From assembly GCA_020636435.1 (NCBI GenBank), contig JACJXX010000001.1:1116001-1180000 (forward strand): a stretch of 64,000 nucleotides of DNA, read 5' to 3'. Both the position numbers and the translations under genes were made by a program. The notes beneath the pieces are model-generated. The model did no database searches and was not told where the DNA came from. It saw only the letters and a program-made list of their open reading frames with translations. Each line of letters opens with the position of its first letter. Position 1 is the stretch's first letter. Positions 38,687 to 48,938 of this stretch are shown piece after piece. This stretch comes from Lewinellaceae bacterium (GTDB lineage Bacteria > Bacteroidota > Bacteroidia > Chitinophagales > Saprospiraceae).

Positions 38687-38770
38687 GCCACTAAAGCACA
38701 AAAACACCAAATCCGCACTTCCCGATAGCTATCGGGATCGTGGGATTTTGTGCCTTTGTGTTTTTGTGGC
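38687..38770. repeat. Octamer inverted repeat around an 18-bp palindrome
   Basis: Left arm GCCACTAAAGCACAAAAA and CACCAAATCC in 8-bp register (CACTAAAG, CACAAAAA, CACCAAAT). Centre TCCCGATAGCTATCGGGA (38720-38737), a perfect palindrome. Right arm (38742-38770) with GGGATTTTGTG, CTTTGTGT and TTTTGTGGC, the reverse complement of the left words. It lies 60 bp upstream of the SprB-repeat gene. Confidence 0.8.
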
Positions 38771-38829
38771 ATTCAAAAACGGGAATTGCCAGAGCATATA
38801 TTTATTCAGCTAACAAATCATTAATCCAG

Positions 38830-41800
38830 ATGTGTAGAAACCTACTTTCCAAAGCGTATCGACGCTTTACCCGGAAGCCTCAGCCTCCATGTTGCCGATT
38901 CTTATTCATTCTGCCTTTCGCTCTTCTGATGCAGGTAGCCAACGCTCAATTCAACGTCAATCTCGTCGTTGCCGAGCCCGATTGCTTTGGGTTGCCGACC
39001 GGCAGCATCGCCGCCAATGTGAGCGGGGGGGCAGGGCCCTTCAGTTACATCTGGAGCACCGGCGCTACCGGAGCTACCCTGAGCAACATTTTCGCCGGCG
39101 GTTACTCGGTCACCGTCACCGACAGCGGCGGGGCCTCGGTTGTCCAAAGCACTACTGTCGGGCAACCCACAGTAGTTGCCGTCAACCTGTCGGCCAACAC
39201 CTGCCTGGTACCTTTTGTGATTACTGCAACCGGCACAGGCGGCAACCCGCCGTATAACTACGCCTGGAGCACCGGCGCGACGGGTTCGGCGATCACTGTT
39301 CCCCTGGCCGGCACTTACTGTGTCACCATGACCGACCAGAACCTTTGCGGCGCGGTGAATTGCATAACCGTAAACTTCAACCCGCTCGATGTTTCCGTCG
39401 CCGCCAACGGGCTAACCTGCCCGGACAGCGACGACGGGGAAGTTCAGGCTACCGCCACAGGGGGTACGCCTCCCTTTGCTTATTCGTGGAGCAACGGCGC
39501 CACCACCGCTGCCCAAACCGGCCTGCCCGCCGGCACCTACACCGTTACCGTCACTGACGCCGCCGGCTGCAGCGATTCTGCTTCCGGAACGGTCAGCGCT
39601 CCGCCACCGCTTACCTCCAATGTGGTTGGCGCCGGGCCCGGCTGCGCCGGCGGAAACAACGGTTCGGCTATGGCCAGCGCCAACGGAGGCACTCCCCCTT
39701 ATGGTTTTGCCTGGAGCACGGGCGCCAACACTGCAGTCATCGCCGGCCTGGCCGCGGGCACCTACACCGTTACCATAACCGACGCCAATGGATGCGATAT
39801 AGTAGATATGATCAGCCTCGCGCCCGTTTCCAACCTCCAGGCCATGGCTTCCGCCACTCCCGAGTCCTGTCCTGGCGCCAATGACGGAACAGCCACCGCC
39901 ACGGCTGTAAGTGGCGTGCCTCCTTATATTTATCTGTGGAGCAACGGCGAAACCACTCAAACCATCACCGGCCTTGCTCCGGCAACCTATACGGTTACGA
40001 TCATCGACGGCGCCGGCTGCACGGCCATGGCCACTGCTGAAGTGACGGCCGCCCCGCCCCTGGAGATCAGCCTGAGCAGTACCGATGTGACGACCTGCGA
40101 CGTTGCCGACGGCACCGCCACGGTCGATATCCTCCAGGGGTTGGCGCCGCTTGCCATATCCTGGAGCAACGGGGAATCCACTGCCATGATTGCCGGCCTG
40201 GCCGGAGGCACTTACGGCGTAACCGTTACCGACGCCAATGGCTGCACGGAAACCGGAACGGTGGCGATCACCCAGCCACCGAACGTATCGGCCAGCGTCA
40301 CCGCCACGCCTGCGGCCTGCCCGGGCGAAGCGACTGGCATGGCCATTGCCGTGGTATCCGGAGGAACCATGCCCTTTTCTTTCACCTGGAACACCGGCGG
40401 CACCGGGCCGGTTATCAATAACCTGCCCGCCGGCACCTATACCGTCGTCGTCGTGGACGCCAACGGTTGCCAGGCGATGGCCTCGGCCACCATCGCGGAA
40501 TCTCCTCCATTGCAAGCTACCGTAGATGGCACGGAGACGGTGTGCGGCCCGGGCAATACCGGAGCAGCTACCGCCACGGCTATTGGCGGCACTCCACCCT
40601 ACTCTTATGAATGGAGCAACGGGGAAAACACGGAATCCATAGATGGCCTGACAGAAGGCACTTATACCATAACCATAACCGACGCGAATGGCTGCATGGC
40701 CATCGCCGATTTTACCGTCGATGTTGTCGACGACTTTATGGTGAACGTCGTGGGCCGGGATGTGCTCTGCAATGGAGGCAATACCGGCAGCATCCTGCTG
40801 GTTCCCAGCGGAGGCACTGCTCCTTATGTTTACAACTGGAATACGGGCGCGACGACAAACGAGATCACCGGCCTTTCCGCCGGCACGTACAGCGTGACGG
40901 TAGCCGAAGCCGGAGGGTGTACTGTGGAAAAAACCATCACCATCAATGAGCCGCCGGCGCTGAACCTGTCTGTTTCCGGTACAAACGCTACCTGTCCCGG
41001 CGCGAACGACGGCGCCGCTTCGGCTTCCGCAAGCGGCGGGGCGCCGCCGTACGCCTACTCCTGGAGCAACGGCGCCATTACTGCCAACATCGGCCCCCTA
41101 AGCCCCGGGACGTATTCCGTAACAGCAACCGATGCCAACCTCTGTGAGGCGAGCGGTTCCGTCACCATCGCCGAGCCGCCGCAATTGCAGGGTTCGATCG
41201 CTACTTTTGACGCCCTGTGCGCCGGCGACGCCAACGGCTCGGCCATGGCCACCGTCTCCGGCGGAACGCCTCCATACACCTACGCCTGGAGCGCAGGCGG
41301 CAACGGGCAAGCCATCAATGGCCTGGCGGCGGGCTCGTATTCCCTGAGCGTTTCCGACGCCAACGGCTGCATGCTGGTCCTGGATTTCAGCATCGCTGAA
41401 CCTGCGGCCCTGAGCATCACTGCAACTACAGGCGTCGGAGCCACCTGCGATAACGCCACCGATGGAGCAGCCACTGTGTTTGCCAATGGCGGCACGCCGC
41501 CTTACCGTTACTCCTGGAGCAACGGCGCCAACACTTCCAGCATCAGCAACCTGCCGGCAGGCGCTTATTCGGTAACTGTAACGGACGCCAACGGCTGCAC
41601 GGCTCAGGCCAGCGTGGCCATCAGCGCTTTTGACAGCCCCTCCTGCTCGATCGCCATTACCCGGGAAATAACCTCCGCCGGCAACGACGGCGAAGCTCAG
41701 GCCAACGTCAGTGGCGGCACGGCGCCCTTCTCCTACCTGTGGAGCAACGGGCAAAACAGCGCCACGGCGGCCAACCTGGCGCCGGGTTCCTATTCCGTCG

Positions 41801-42996
41801 TCGTCACCGACGCCAATGGTTGTGAAACCAGTTGCGATATCACGCTGGCCCCGTCGGCAGTGTGTGTGAATATTACAGACCCGGGCGTCATCGGTTACGA
41901 CCAGTTCCTCTGCGGGCCGGGCAACGACCCGGATGAGATCGTGGACGTCGTCACGCCTTCCGGGGGTGTGGGCGCCATCGAGTACCTTTGGATGAAGAGC
42001 ACCATTGAAGGGCCGTTCAATATGCAGACCTGGATGCCTATATCGGGCGCTGACGGCCCGTCTTACGACCCGCCGGCGCTCTACGAAACGACCTACTTCG
42101 CCCGCTGCGTGCGCCGGGAGAACTGTACCCTTTATCAGGAGAGCAATATCGTGACGATCGAAGTGGGCGATGTGGCCAATGCGCAGATCACTGCTCCCGA
42201 TTTTCTATGTGTGGGCGAACCCACTACGATTTTGGCAGGGCCTACGGGCACCGGAGCCGTCCTCAGCTGGGAGGTGTACGGCGACGCGACGCCGCTTTCC
42301 GGCGCCGGCCCGAGTTTTACGATCACCGCTATGTCTTCCGGTATTGTGACCGTGGTGTTGTACGTTTCGGAAAACGGCTGTGACGCCAGCAACTTCGTCA
42401 ACCTTACCGCCACTGCCAGCCCGTTGTACTGTAGCGGGCAGAACCGAACCATGCCGATTAATGTGAATGTGGTAAGCGAGGAAGAAGGCAAGGTCATGGT
42501 CAGCTGGATGATGGAAGAAGCGCTGGCCCCCGGCCTTGGATTTACCGTAGAGTACTCTGAAGACGGGGTGCATTTCGAGGCACTGGGAGAGATGAACACT
42601 CCCCTGGCTTACCTGGGCAGCATGAATTATTATGAATTTGCGCACCTTTCAACGAAACGCGGGCGCAACTTTTACCGTATACAAATACAAAGCCAGTACG
42701 GAGAAACCTTTTTCTCCGAGATAGGCGAGGCCATCCTCTATAATGATTCGGAGGTAGCCCTGCTCTATCCCAACCCTGCTACAAATCGGATAGTCCTGGA
42801 GCTGTTTGAGAACTTCGGCCAGGAGGTACAGGTGGAAATCTTCAGCGCCAACGGCGCCCGGATGTCCTCCAGGACTTTTTGGGAAGATACCCAGCGAGCG
42901 GAGTTCGACCTGTCGGATTATCCTTCCGGGGTGTACTTTTTCAACCTGCGGTACAGCAAATCCGGGGTGAAAGTGCTGAAAGTACTGAAACGCTAA
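38830..42996 (+). CDS. SprB-repeat surface protein with T9SS type A sorting domain
   Basis: 1,388 residues from ATG 38830 (signal peptide CCRFLFILPFALLMQVANAQ). Thirteen tandem modules of about 75 residues with the pattern GGTPPYxYxWSNGATT ... LPAGTYTVTVTDANGC (about residues 55-1010), the SprB repeat. Then a region with CVNITDPGVIGYDQFLCGPG (about 1015-1200), a beta-sandwich (VNVVSEEEGKVMVSWMMEEA) and the sorting domain LLYPNPATNRIVLELFENFG ... YPSGVYFFNLRYSKSG. SprB-type proteins are filamentous adhesins in gliding Bacteroidota; here an adhesin role is inferred. The repeats are diverged, so not recently amplified. A terminator follows at 43064. Confidence 0.9.
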   Translation: MCRNLLSKAYRRFTRKPQPPCCRFLFILPFALLMQVANAQFNVNLVVAEPDCFGLPTGSIAANVSGGAGPFSYIWSTGATGATLSNIFAGGYSVTVTDSGGASVVQSTTVGQPTVVAVNLSANTCLVPFVITATGTGGNPPYNYAWSTGATGSAITVPLAGTYCVTMTDQNLCGAVNCITVNFNPLDVSVAANGLTCPDSDDGEVQATATGGTPPFAYSWSNGATTAAQTGLPAGTYTVTVTDAAGCSDSASGTVSAPPPLTSNVVGAGPGCAGGNNGSAMASANGGTPPYGFAWSTGANTAVIAGLAAGTYTVTITDANGCDIVDMISLAPVSNLQAMASATPESCPGANDGTATATAVSGVPPYIYLWSNGETTQTITGLAPATYTVTIIDGAGCTAMATAEVTAAPPLEISLSSTDVTTCDVADGTATVDILQGLAPLAISWSNGESTAMIAGLAGGTYGVTVTDANGCTETGTVAITQPPNVSASVTATPAACPGEATGMAIAVVSGGTMPFSFTWNTGGTGPVINNLPAGTYTVVVVDANGCQAMASATIAESPPLQATVDGTETVCGPGNTGAATATAIGGTPPYSYEWSNGENTESIDGLTEGTYTITITDANGCMAIADFTVDVVDDFMVNVVGRDVLCNGGNTGSILLVPSGGTAPYVYNWNTGATTNEITGLSAGTYSVTVAEAGGCTVEKTITINEPPALNLSVSGTNATCPGANDGAASASASGGAPPYAYSWSNGAITANIGPLSPGTYSVTATDANLCEASGSVTIAEPPQLQGSIATFDALCAGDANGSAMATVSGGTPPYTYAWSAGGNGQAINGLAAGSYSLSVSDANGCMLVLDFSIAEPAALSITATTGVGATCDNATDGAATVFANGGTPPYRYSWSNGANTSSISNLPAGAYSVTVTDANGCTAQASVAISAFDSPSCSIAITREITSAGNDGEAQANVSGGTAPFSYLWSNGQNSATAANLAPGSYSVVVTDANGCETSCDITLAPSAVCVNITDPGVIGYDQFLCGPGNDPDEIVDVVTPSGGVGAIEYLWMKSTIEGPFNMQTWMPISGADGPSYDPPALYETTYFARCVRRENCTLYQESNIVTIEVGDVANAQITAPDFLCVGEPTTILAGPTGTGAVLSWEVYGDATPLSGAGPSFTITAMSSGIVTVVLYVSENGCDASNFVNLTATASPLYCSGQNRTMPINVNVVSEEEGKVMVSWMMEEALAPGLGFTVEYSEDGVHFEALGEMNTPLAYLGSMNYYEFAHLSTKRGRNFYRIQIQSQYGETFFSEIGEAILYNDSEVALLYPNPATNRIVLELFENFGQEVQVEIFSANGARMSSRTFWEDTQRAEFDLSDYPSGVYFFNLRYSKSGVKVLKVLKR

Positions 42997-43063
42997 AACA
43001 CCCTCCACACCAGCGTATCCAAGCATCATCTTGCCGGGACACACTAGTTGTGGATTGGGATTT

Positions 43064-43095
43064 GGGGGCTGCACGTTTTGTGCAGTCCCCTTTTT
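43064..43095 (+). terminator. Intrinsic terminator of the SprB-repeat gene
   Basis: GGGGGCTGCAC (43064-43074) pairs with GTGCAGTCCCC (43080-43090), 11 bp with one G.T pair, followed by five T. Confidence 0.88.
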
Positions 43096-43133
43096 ATTGG
43101 ACGGGCTTCCTTCAGGTGGCCCGTAAAAACGCA

Positions 43134-43982
43134 TCATTCCAACGTAATCCGCCCGATAGCCACCGTATAGCTATAAATAAGATATTCCTTCTCCTGTGTA
43201 GCCGAATCCACCGCTTGGGTATATTCCCCTCTGCCTACTATAAGGTCAACTCTGGCCCCCGAAGGAGTACCTGCGAAATGCTCTTCCGTCAAGGGATAAA
43301 AGCCCGTATCTTCCACATGGAGTACACTATTTACCCTATCCATGCCTTCGAAACTCGAATTGAAGGGCGAACCCGGATCGAAGTCGATAAGAATAAAAAT
43401 GCCTTTTTCATTGCCAGCATCTGGATTCCAAATGAGGTCAAACCCCCTGTTTATACTGGTGGTAAAGATATTGCCCAAAACTGGGTTTGTAACAAAAATA
43501 GGCGTTGGGATATCCAGGCTTTTTGAAAAAACAGGGCCTGAATCTGGGGCTGCACCTTCTAAAGTCAGTGAAATTTCCTTTCCGTAAAAAGACTTTACTG
43601 TATTGCTTCCCTCCCTTCCGGTCCTATATACGTGCCGCTCGTCGGGCAAAATATCCAATGAGGTACTTTCAGCCGCTGTGATGGCTAATTTTCCTTCACT
43701 TATCCTGCCATCGTGGAAATTATCCAAGAAAGTAGCACGTACATTGGTGCCTTCACTATTTACAACAGCTTCTTCCGCTCCAAAGAGTTTTCGGTTGGAA
43801 ATAGAAATAGTACCATTCCAATCCTTGTGCGCTAGTTCTGCCAATAGATAAAGGCTGAAGTTCCTACTTTCAACCCGTTGATTGCCTTTTTTTGATTTAA
43901 AGGATTCTTTTTGGCAGCTTGGCATCAACAAGCTTAGTGTAAGCAGGAATAAAAAATAAGATTTATAACTTAACATTTTCAT
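43134..43982 (-). CDS. Lipoprotein of unknown function
   Basis: 282 residues. Lipoprotein signal peptide (SYFLFLLTLSLLMPSCQKES, lipobox MPSC). The mature part is beta-rich (SKSLDIPTPIFVTNP, GIFILIDFDPGSPFNSSFEG) without a family I recognise. Base composition is slightly more AT-rich than the neighbouring T9SS genes. It sits between the SprB-repeat gene (convergent) and a type B T9SS gene whose end is 12 bp upstream on the same strand, so it may be co-transcribed with it. A plain in-frame lipobox makes the gene call solid. Confidence 0.72.
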   Translation of the reverse strand: MKMLSYKSYFLFLLTLSLLMPSCQKESFKSKKGNQRVESRNFSLYLLAELAHKDWNGTISISNRKLFGAEEAVVNSEGTNVRATFLDNFHDGRISEGKLAITAAESTSLDILPDERHVYRTGREGSNTVKSFYGKEISLTLEGAAPDSGPVFSKSLDIPTPIFVTNPVLGNIFTTSINRGFDLIWNPDAGNEKGIFILIDFDPGSPFNSSFEGMDRVNSVLHVEDTGFYPLTEEHFAGTPSGARVDLIVGRGEYTQAVDSATQEKEYLIYSYTVAIGRITLE

Positions 43983-43994
43983 GATTTTTATTTT

Positions 43995-46100
43995 TTACCG
44001 CACCAACACCACCTCACCTTTCAACTCCACCCTTCGCCCATCTAATAGTTCTACTTCCACTACCCAGGCATATAAGCCTGCCGGGGCGGGATTCCCCTGC
44101 CATTGGCCATCCCAGCCGGCGGAGGAAGCATTGGGTGGTACGCTTTCCATAAAAAATACCTGCCCGCCCCAGCGGTTGTACACCTCAAAGCGGAGTACCT
44201 GGGCGGCCTCCTGGCCTGCGTAGGGAAACAACCGGTCGTTCACGCCATCGCCGTTGGGGCTGAAGGCATTGGGTACATACACATTTTGCCGGGGCACCAC
44301 CACCACTTCTACCTCGGCGGAAGCGGTACAACCGTATTCGTCGGCGGCCATCAGTTCGTATAAAGTGGAAACGAGCGGTTGGGCGAAAGGGGCCGGGCAA
44401 TCAGTACAATCCAGGCCATTGGCCGGCTGCCAGGCATATTGCACCTGCTCTGCTCCGTTGAGATTTGGCAGGAGCTGCACGGCCTGCCCCAGAGGTACTT
44501 CCAGGCGCTCGGGCAAAGAAAGCGACAAGCCCGGGGGGCGAAGCACTTCGATGACAGCCAACTCCTGCCCGCAGCGGTAAAACGCCTCTAGCTCATATCT
44601 GCCATAGGCGGTGATGGTAAGCTCCCGCCCGGCCTCGCCCGTGCTCCAGCGGTAAGTGTCGAAGCCAGCTTCGGCCGACAACAGCAAGGGCCTATTGTCC
44701 AGGCAGGCCAGCGTATCGGCCGGCAGGCCCAAGGCAAGAGGGGGCTGTTGTTCAATAACAACAGTATCCCGCACCGTGCGGCAGCGGTGAACCGCTTCCA
44801 CCCAGTACAAGCCGGGTTCGGACACTTCTACTTGGCGGCCTGTTTCCCCGGTGTTCCAGTGGTAGGAGGCATAACCCTGGCCGGCATGGAGTGGCTGGCG
44901 AATGGGGCCGGCCGTGCAGTGAACCGTATCTGGCCCGAGAGAGAACAACTCGGGCTGTTCTACTTCGATAAGGATGGTGTCGTATACTGTGCCGCAGGCG
45001 TAGGCAGCTTCCAGGCTATATAGCCCGGCCTGGCTGACTTCCAGTACGGCAGTACTGTCGCCCGTGCTCCAGCGGTAAGCCTGCATTCCGGCCGGGCCGG
45101 GCAGGGTATAAGGCAGCTCTTGCTCGCACAACGACACATCGGGCCCCAGGCTTACTGCTTCCGGAGGAAGATAGCGCACCACCGCCGTATCCCGGATGAC
45201 AAACTCCCCATAGGCGGCCTCCAGGATATATACGCCCGGCTCGGTGGCCATTATGGCCAGCGTGGTGTCGCCAGTACTCCAGCGATAGCCATCGTGCAGG
45301 CCAGAGGCCGACAGCTCCACCGAAAAAGGAGATTCGCATAGCGTGGTGTCTTGGAGGCCCAGCTCGCCAATGGGGTAGGAAATCTTTTCTACGCGAACGT
45401 CGTCGACAAAGTAATAAGAGGTTAACGATCCCCACTGTTCAACCTCCACATAACTGATTTCTTCATCGGGCCGGAAGTTGCCAATAGTCATAAAGGTTTC
45501 TCCACCGGATGCTTTGTACACCCAACGCAGTGGCGTCCACTCCTCCTGCGAGGTGATAAAGTTGCCCGGCGTATTGTTAAGTTGTGACTGAGCCAGGATG
45601 GTGCGGCTGGTAAATATGGTTGGCGGCATGTCTACCCAGATCAGAGTGTCCGTAAATAAAATGCTGAATGCATCGGTGCCTAATTTTTTGCCGTCGTGCA
45701 GAGAGGCAAAAAACTCTACTAAATAAAAAGAATCTTTCTGAAGAGGCTGAAGTAAGCTAGCTTCCAGATATTCGCCTACATTATCAAGGCTTGCAAAGGG
45801 GCCTCCCCAAATGCCAAAACCAACATAAGCTTCACCTGTCCGTGCATATTGAAAACCAAAACCAGGCATGTTATCGGGCACCCCGGCCGCTTCATCTCCA
45901 CAAGCATGGAAATAATCGGAAGAAACCGTAGGTGTCGTCCAACCTACAACTAAGTCTATACCATTATGGTATCCGGTGTTGTTCAACCCGCTTGGGCAGG
46001 CGGTGTGCTCTTCGAACGAGGGGTTGGGAACCAGGTTTTGGGCGGGCGCCTTGTAAAACATCAAAAGCACGGAACAGCATATCAGCCATTGCTTGAACAT
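43995..46100 (-). CDS. Secreted protein with T9SS type B (gliding-motility) sorting domain
   Basis: 701 residues. Signal peptide (MFKQWLICCSVLLMFYKAPA), an N-terminal domain NLVPNPSFEEHTACPSGLNN ... YYFVDDVRVEKI (about 22-235, common in Bacteroidota cargo proteins), five PKD/Ig-like modules of about 70-75 residues each with a YRWSTGDTT or YHWNTGETG core, and a C-terminal CHU_C domain VYVPNAFSPNGDGVNDRLFP ... PAGLYAWVVEVELLDGRR. T9SS cargo, surface-associated. A hairpin lies between it and the upstream gene on the same strand. Confidence 0.9.
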   Translation of the reverse strand: MFKQWLICCSVLLMFYKAPAQNLVPNPSFEEHTACPSGLNNTGYHNGIDLVVGWTTPTVSSDYFHACGDEAAGVPDNMPGFGFQYARTGEAYVGFGIWGGPFASLDNVGEYLEASLLQPLQKDSFYLVEFFASLHDGKKLGTDAFSILFTDTLIWVDMPPTIFTSRTILAQSQLNNTPGNFITSQEEWTPLRWVYKASGGETFMTIGNFRPDEEISYVEVEQWGSLTSYYFVDDVRVEKISYPIGELGLQDTTLCESPFSVELSASGLHDGYRWSTGDTTLAIMATEPGVYILEAAYGEFVIRDTAVVRYLPPEAVSLGPDVSLCEQELPYTLPGPAGMQAYRWSTGDSTAVLEVSQAGLYSLEAAYACGTVYDTILIEVEQPELFSLGPDTVHCTAGPIRQPLHAGQGYASYHWNTGETGRQVEVSEPGLYWVEAVHRCRTVRDTVVIEQQPPLALGLPADTLACLDNRPLLLSAEAGFDTYRWSTGEAGRELTITAYGRYELEAFYRCGQELAVIEVLRPPGLSLSLPERLEVPLGQAVQLLPNLNGAEQVQYAWQPANGLDCTDCPAPFAQPLVSTLYELMAADEYGCTASAEVEVVVVPRQNVYVPNAFSPNGDGVNDRLFPYAGQEAAQVLRFEVYNRWGGQVFFMESVPPNASSAGWDGQWQGNPAPAGLYAWVVEVELLDGRRVELKGEVVLVR

Positions 46101-46118
46101 AGCTTTGGGAATTTGAAA

Positions 46119-46149
46119 GGCAGCCTGCCGAAAAGCAGGCTGCCTTTTT
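46119..46149. terminator. Hairpin terminator between two minus-strand genes
   Basis: GGCAGCCTGC (46119-46128) pairs perfectly with GCAGGCTGCC (46135-46144). Five T follow on the plus strand; on the minus strand only TTTCAAATT follows. It lies right after the stop of the 46153-48360 gene and before the start of the next gene, so it may attenuate read-through. Confidence 0.75.
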
Positions 46150-46152
46150 ACC

Positions 46153-48360
46153 TTACAATTTGATCACTTTACCGGAAACAGGGGGGATGGCGGGGCCGTG
46201 GAGCCGGTACCAATAAGCGCCGGCCGGCAAATGGTCCAGGTTGAGCTGCCAGAGGCCGGGGCCCGGTTCCACGTAGCGCTCCTCTTTCAGAAGCAAAGCG
46301 CCGGACTGGCTGAAAACCTCCAGCTCCAGGATGCCGGAGGTGGTTATTTCCATCTCAAGGGCCCAATTATCCAATACCGGATTGGGATAAGCTTCGGCGA
46401 GAAGCGCCTCTTGTGAAGCAGGATGGCTATAGACATGACCTGGTTCTCCCGGCCCCGGGCGGTACATGCCGTCAAATTGAATAAAAGTATAGTCTTCCGC
46501 CGAACCGCAGGCATTGCCCACTTCCACACTCGCTTTTATGCACCTGCCCACAAAATTGTTAGTGGCAAAATAACCGGTTGAGCCATTGATCTCGAATGAG
46601 TTCAAGCCCCGCGACAGCTCGTTTACACTGCTGACGTTTTCAACCGGGCCGTCATACAAAAATGCAATTTCCGCGCCCGTGTTGCAATCTACCTCCCAGA
46701 TTTTCACCCGATAGAACGTCACGTCTCCGTTGGCGTTCATAAAATTGAGTTGGGTGGAATAAGTGCCGCCCGGGCAGGGCGCGTTGATGTCCTGGCTGGC
46801 CGGGCAGTGCGGCCCGTTCCCCGGAAGGACCTCCAGGTTGACGGCCGTCACGTCCGCCGGCGCACCGAATACCTGGAAATAGCCGGAGGCCCCCGCTTCC
46901 GAACATTCGTTGCTCATAGCCACAGAAACGAGGAACACCTGGCCGAGATAGTTGTCAAAAAGCCCGCAGCCTTCCGGATCCTGCAAACACCTCAGGTCTA
47001 TTGCCGGATCCGGGCCACCAGAGTTGGTTTCCTGATAATTCAGGTAGGGGCTGCCCGTAAGCGGCAAGCCGGTCAGCGGGTCTACGCTGACAATAGACAG
47101 CGTATAACTGGCGGATAAGCCGGTGTAATCCACTTCTAATTCGATGGGGGTACAGTCGTAAAAAACCGGCACTCCCTGGGTTAGGTCTTCCGGAAGCCCC
47201 GTCCCGTTGATCGCCAGACCGTTTATTTCTAAAGGAGGCACGCCGTAGAAAGCACCGTCTCCTTCCCCGTCGATTTGGTCTGGCCGGGCGTAGGCATCAG
47301 CAGTAGCCGCCACATCGTCGGAATAAACGCTAATCTCGACGCCGATGGGAATAAAAAAATTAAAATCTGTTTCAAGGCTCCACAACTCTCCTGCTCCTTC
47401 GCCCGCTCTCACCAGATACATCCGATTGTCCTTGCCGACTTCGAGGTGGGTTCTGCCAAAACCTTCTTTATCCAGAATCTCGGTGAACCCTTCTTCTCCG
47501 AAGCGCCATTGTACAATACCTTCTGTCTGGTGGGAGAGATATAAATCCAGGCAATCGTAGGTAAACTCCAGGCCTGAGATATAGCCTTCCGAAATAAATA
47601 ATTCATGCAATTGCCCACTTTCCAAGCCATAAACGTAGGCAAAAGGGCCAATGCTCCAGGCCAGGTGGCTATTGCAGGGAGAAATCTCCACTTCGCTGCC
47701 CAGGTCGTTTTCCGGCTCGAAAGAAGTTACCACCTGATCGAAAAATAATCCATTTTCCTCCATAATATACCGGAATACTTCGCCCTCCGCATAAGGCACT
47801 ACGTAGATGTAGCGGTCGGCTGCCGTACCCGATATAATCTGTGAAACTGCCAGGCTGCCAGAGTTCCCGCTGAATTCTTGCTCTATAAATGGGCCGTTTA
47901 CATAAGAGACATCCCCATTGGAATCAACTACCACTTCTATATAGCCAAAAATCATATCCGAAGGATAGGCTTCCATATAAAAAACGCAGTACGTTCCACA
48001 AGTCCCGGGCGCGGGTGCTACGCCCACCTCTTTCATCTGAGCGCTGAAAGCAAAGTTGCCTTCCAACTCTCCGTCCCGGTTGTAAATGCCTCCGTCCTGA
48101 ATATAGAACAACAAGTTGCCGCCTTCGTCAAAGACACTGTTTTCGTAGATGTACGGAGTAGAAATATCCGGGTGAGGGTTGCTGAACACAAAGGGGCTGA
48201 AGCCCGGCCCGGCGTCGAAATCCACTTCAGTGGGATACAGCAGCCATTTGTCTTTCTGGCCCTGGACGGGCCACGCTATGCAGGACAGGAAGGCCATTGC
48301 TAATACGATGGAAAAGAGGCTTTTAGCCCTGTGAAAGTAACTGTGGCGGCTTCCAGGCAA
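46153..48360 (-). CDS. Secreted protein with T9SS type A sorting domain
   Basis: 735 residues. Signal peptide after a charged N-terminus (FSIVLAMAFLSCIAWPVQGQ). The first about 370 residues look like a propeller with WSLETDFNFFIPIGVEISVY and CNSHLAWSIGPFAYVYGLES; a middle region follows, then a type A sorting domain (EAYPNPVLDNWALEMEITTS ... LPAGAYWYRLHGPAIPP). The layout resembles PD40/WD-like surface proteins of Bacteroidota. No catalytic residues recognised. Start taken at ATG 48358-48360; a shorter start is possible because 12-15 residues precede the hydrophobic stretch. Confidence 0.85.
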   Translation of the reverse strand: MPGSRHSYFHRAKSLFSIVLAMAFLSCIAWPVQGQKDKWLLYPTEVDFDAGPGFSPFVFSNPHPDISTPYIYENSVFDEGGNLLFYIQDGGIYNRDGELEGNFAFSAQMKEVGVAPAPGTCGTYCVFYMEAYPSDMIFGYIEVVVDSNGDVSYVNGPFIEQEFSGNSGSLAVSQIISGTAADRYIYVVPYAEGEVFRYIMEENGLFFDQVVTSFEPENDLGSEVEISPCNSHLAWSIGPFAYVYGLESGQLHELFISEGYISGLEFTYDCLDLYLSHQTEGIVQWRFGEEGFTEILDKEGFGRTHLEVGKDNRMYLVRAGEGAGELWSLETDFNFFIPIGVEISVYSDDVAATADAYARPDQIDGEGDGAFYGVPPLEINGLAINGTGLPEDLTQGVPVFYDCTPIELEVDYTGLSASYTLSIVSVDPLTGLPLTGSPYLNYQETNSGGPDPAIDLRCLQDPEGCGLFDNYLGQVFLVSVAMSNECSEAGASGYFQVFGAPADVTAVNLEVLPGNGPHCPASQDINAPCPGGTYSTQLNFMNANGDVTFYRVKIWEVDCNTGAEIAFLYDGPVENVSSVNELSRGLNSFEINGSTGYFATNNFVGRCIKASVEVGNACGSAEDYTFIQFDGMYRPGPGEPGHVYSHPASQEALLAEAYPNPVLDNWALEMEITTSGILELEVFSQSGALLLKEERYVEPGPGLWQLNLDHLPAGAYWYRLHGPAIPPVSGKVIKL

Positions 48361-48847
48361 ATAATTGGCGCCGGCATTAAATGTACCCTCCTTCGCCTTT
48401 GGCTTCGGCGAGTGAATGTGTGTGTGTGTACAGCATCAGATCAGCGTGAAAAGTTCTCATAAAGCATTCGATATTTTGGATGAAACAATACGCGTTAGCG
48501 GGCGCAATGGAAAGCCGTGCGCCTGAGTTTTAATGTTTGTTTTCGTTAGAATGCTGTAGAAGTGATTAGTGTGCCGATCAATTTAGAACAAAATACGGAG
48601 CAGGGCAACTTTTTTAACAGTTGAATGGGGAAAGGCAAATAACTACAGTATAGAAATTGGCACAAACCACAGTGTGGCGGCCCTTCTCTTGCCCGGAGCC
48701 GCCTGTCTTCAAAATAAGTAACGGGAAAATTTTTTTCAAAAATTAAGGCCGTACTCCTTCCCTTCCTAACTCGCTGTAAATCAAAAATCTGTGACCGACT
48801 ATGGGTTTTTCAGGCCGTATTTCTACTTAAACCCTATCGGATTAGTA
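48361..48847. other. Intergenic region upstream of the sulfur operon leader
   Basis: No gene supported. Contains a GT dinucleotide run (about 48418-48429) and GGCACAAACCACAGTGTGGC, a short foldback (about 48659-48678). The promoter and leader of the sulfite reductase operon begin at 48848. Confidence 0.4.
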
Positions 48848-48878
48848 TTGTTTTATTCGCACATAGTCCCTATACTTG
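48848..48878 (+). promoter_or_regulatory. Promoter of the sulfite reductase operon leader
   Basis: TTG (48848-48850), 20-bp spacer, TATACTTG (48871-48878), one mismatch to TAnnTTTG. The expected start is near 48884, giving a leader of about 465 nt before the first enzyme gene; the leader holds two cysteine-rich mini-ORFs and two terminators. Confidence 0.6.
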
Positions 48879-48938
48879 TACTTGTAAACGACGAAGATGG
48901 AAAAAAACACTTCGGGTTTTCGTCTTAAAAATAAATAA

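Noticed and set aside
39412..40515. Long minus-strand frame opposite the SprB-repeat gene
   Set aside because: Glycine-rich, periodic shadow of the 75-residue repeats on the other strand.
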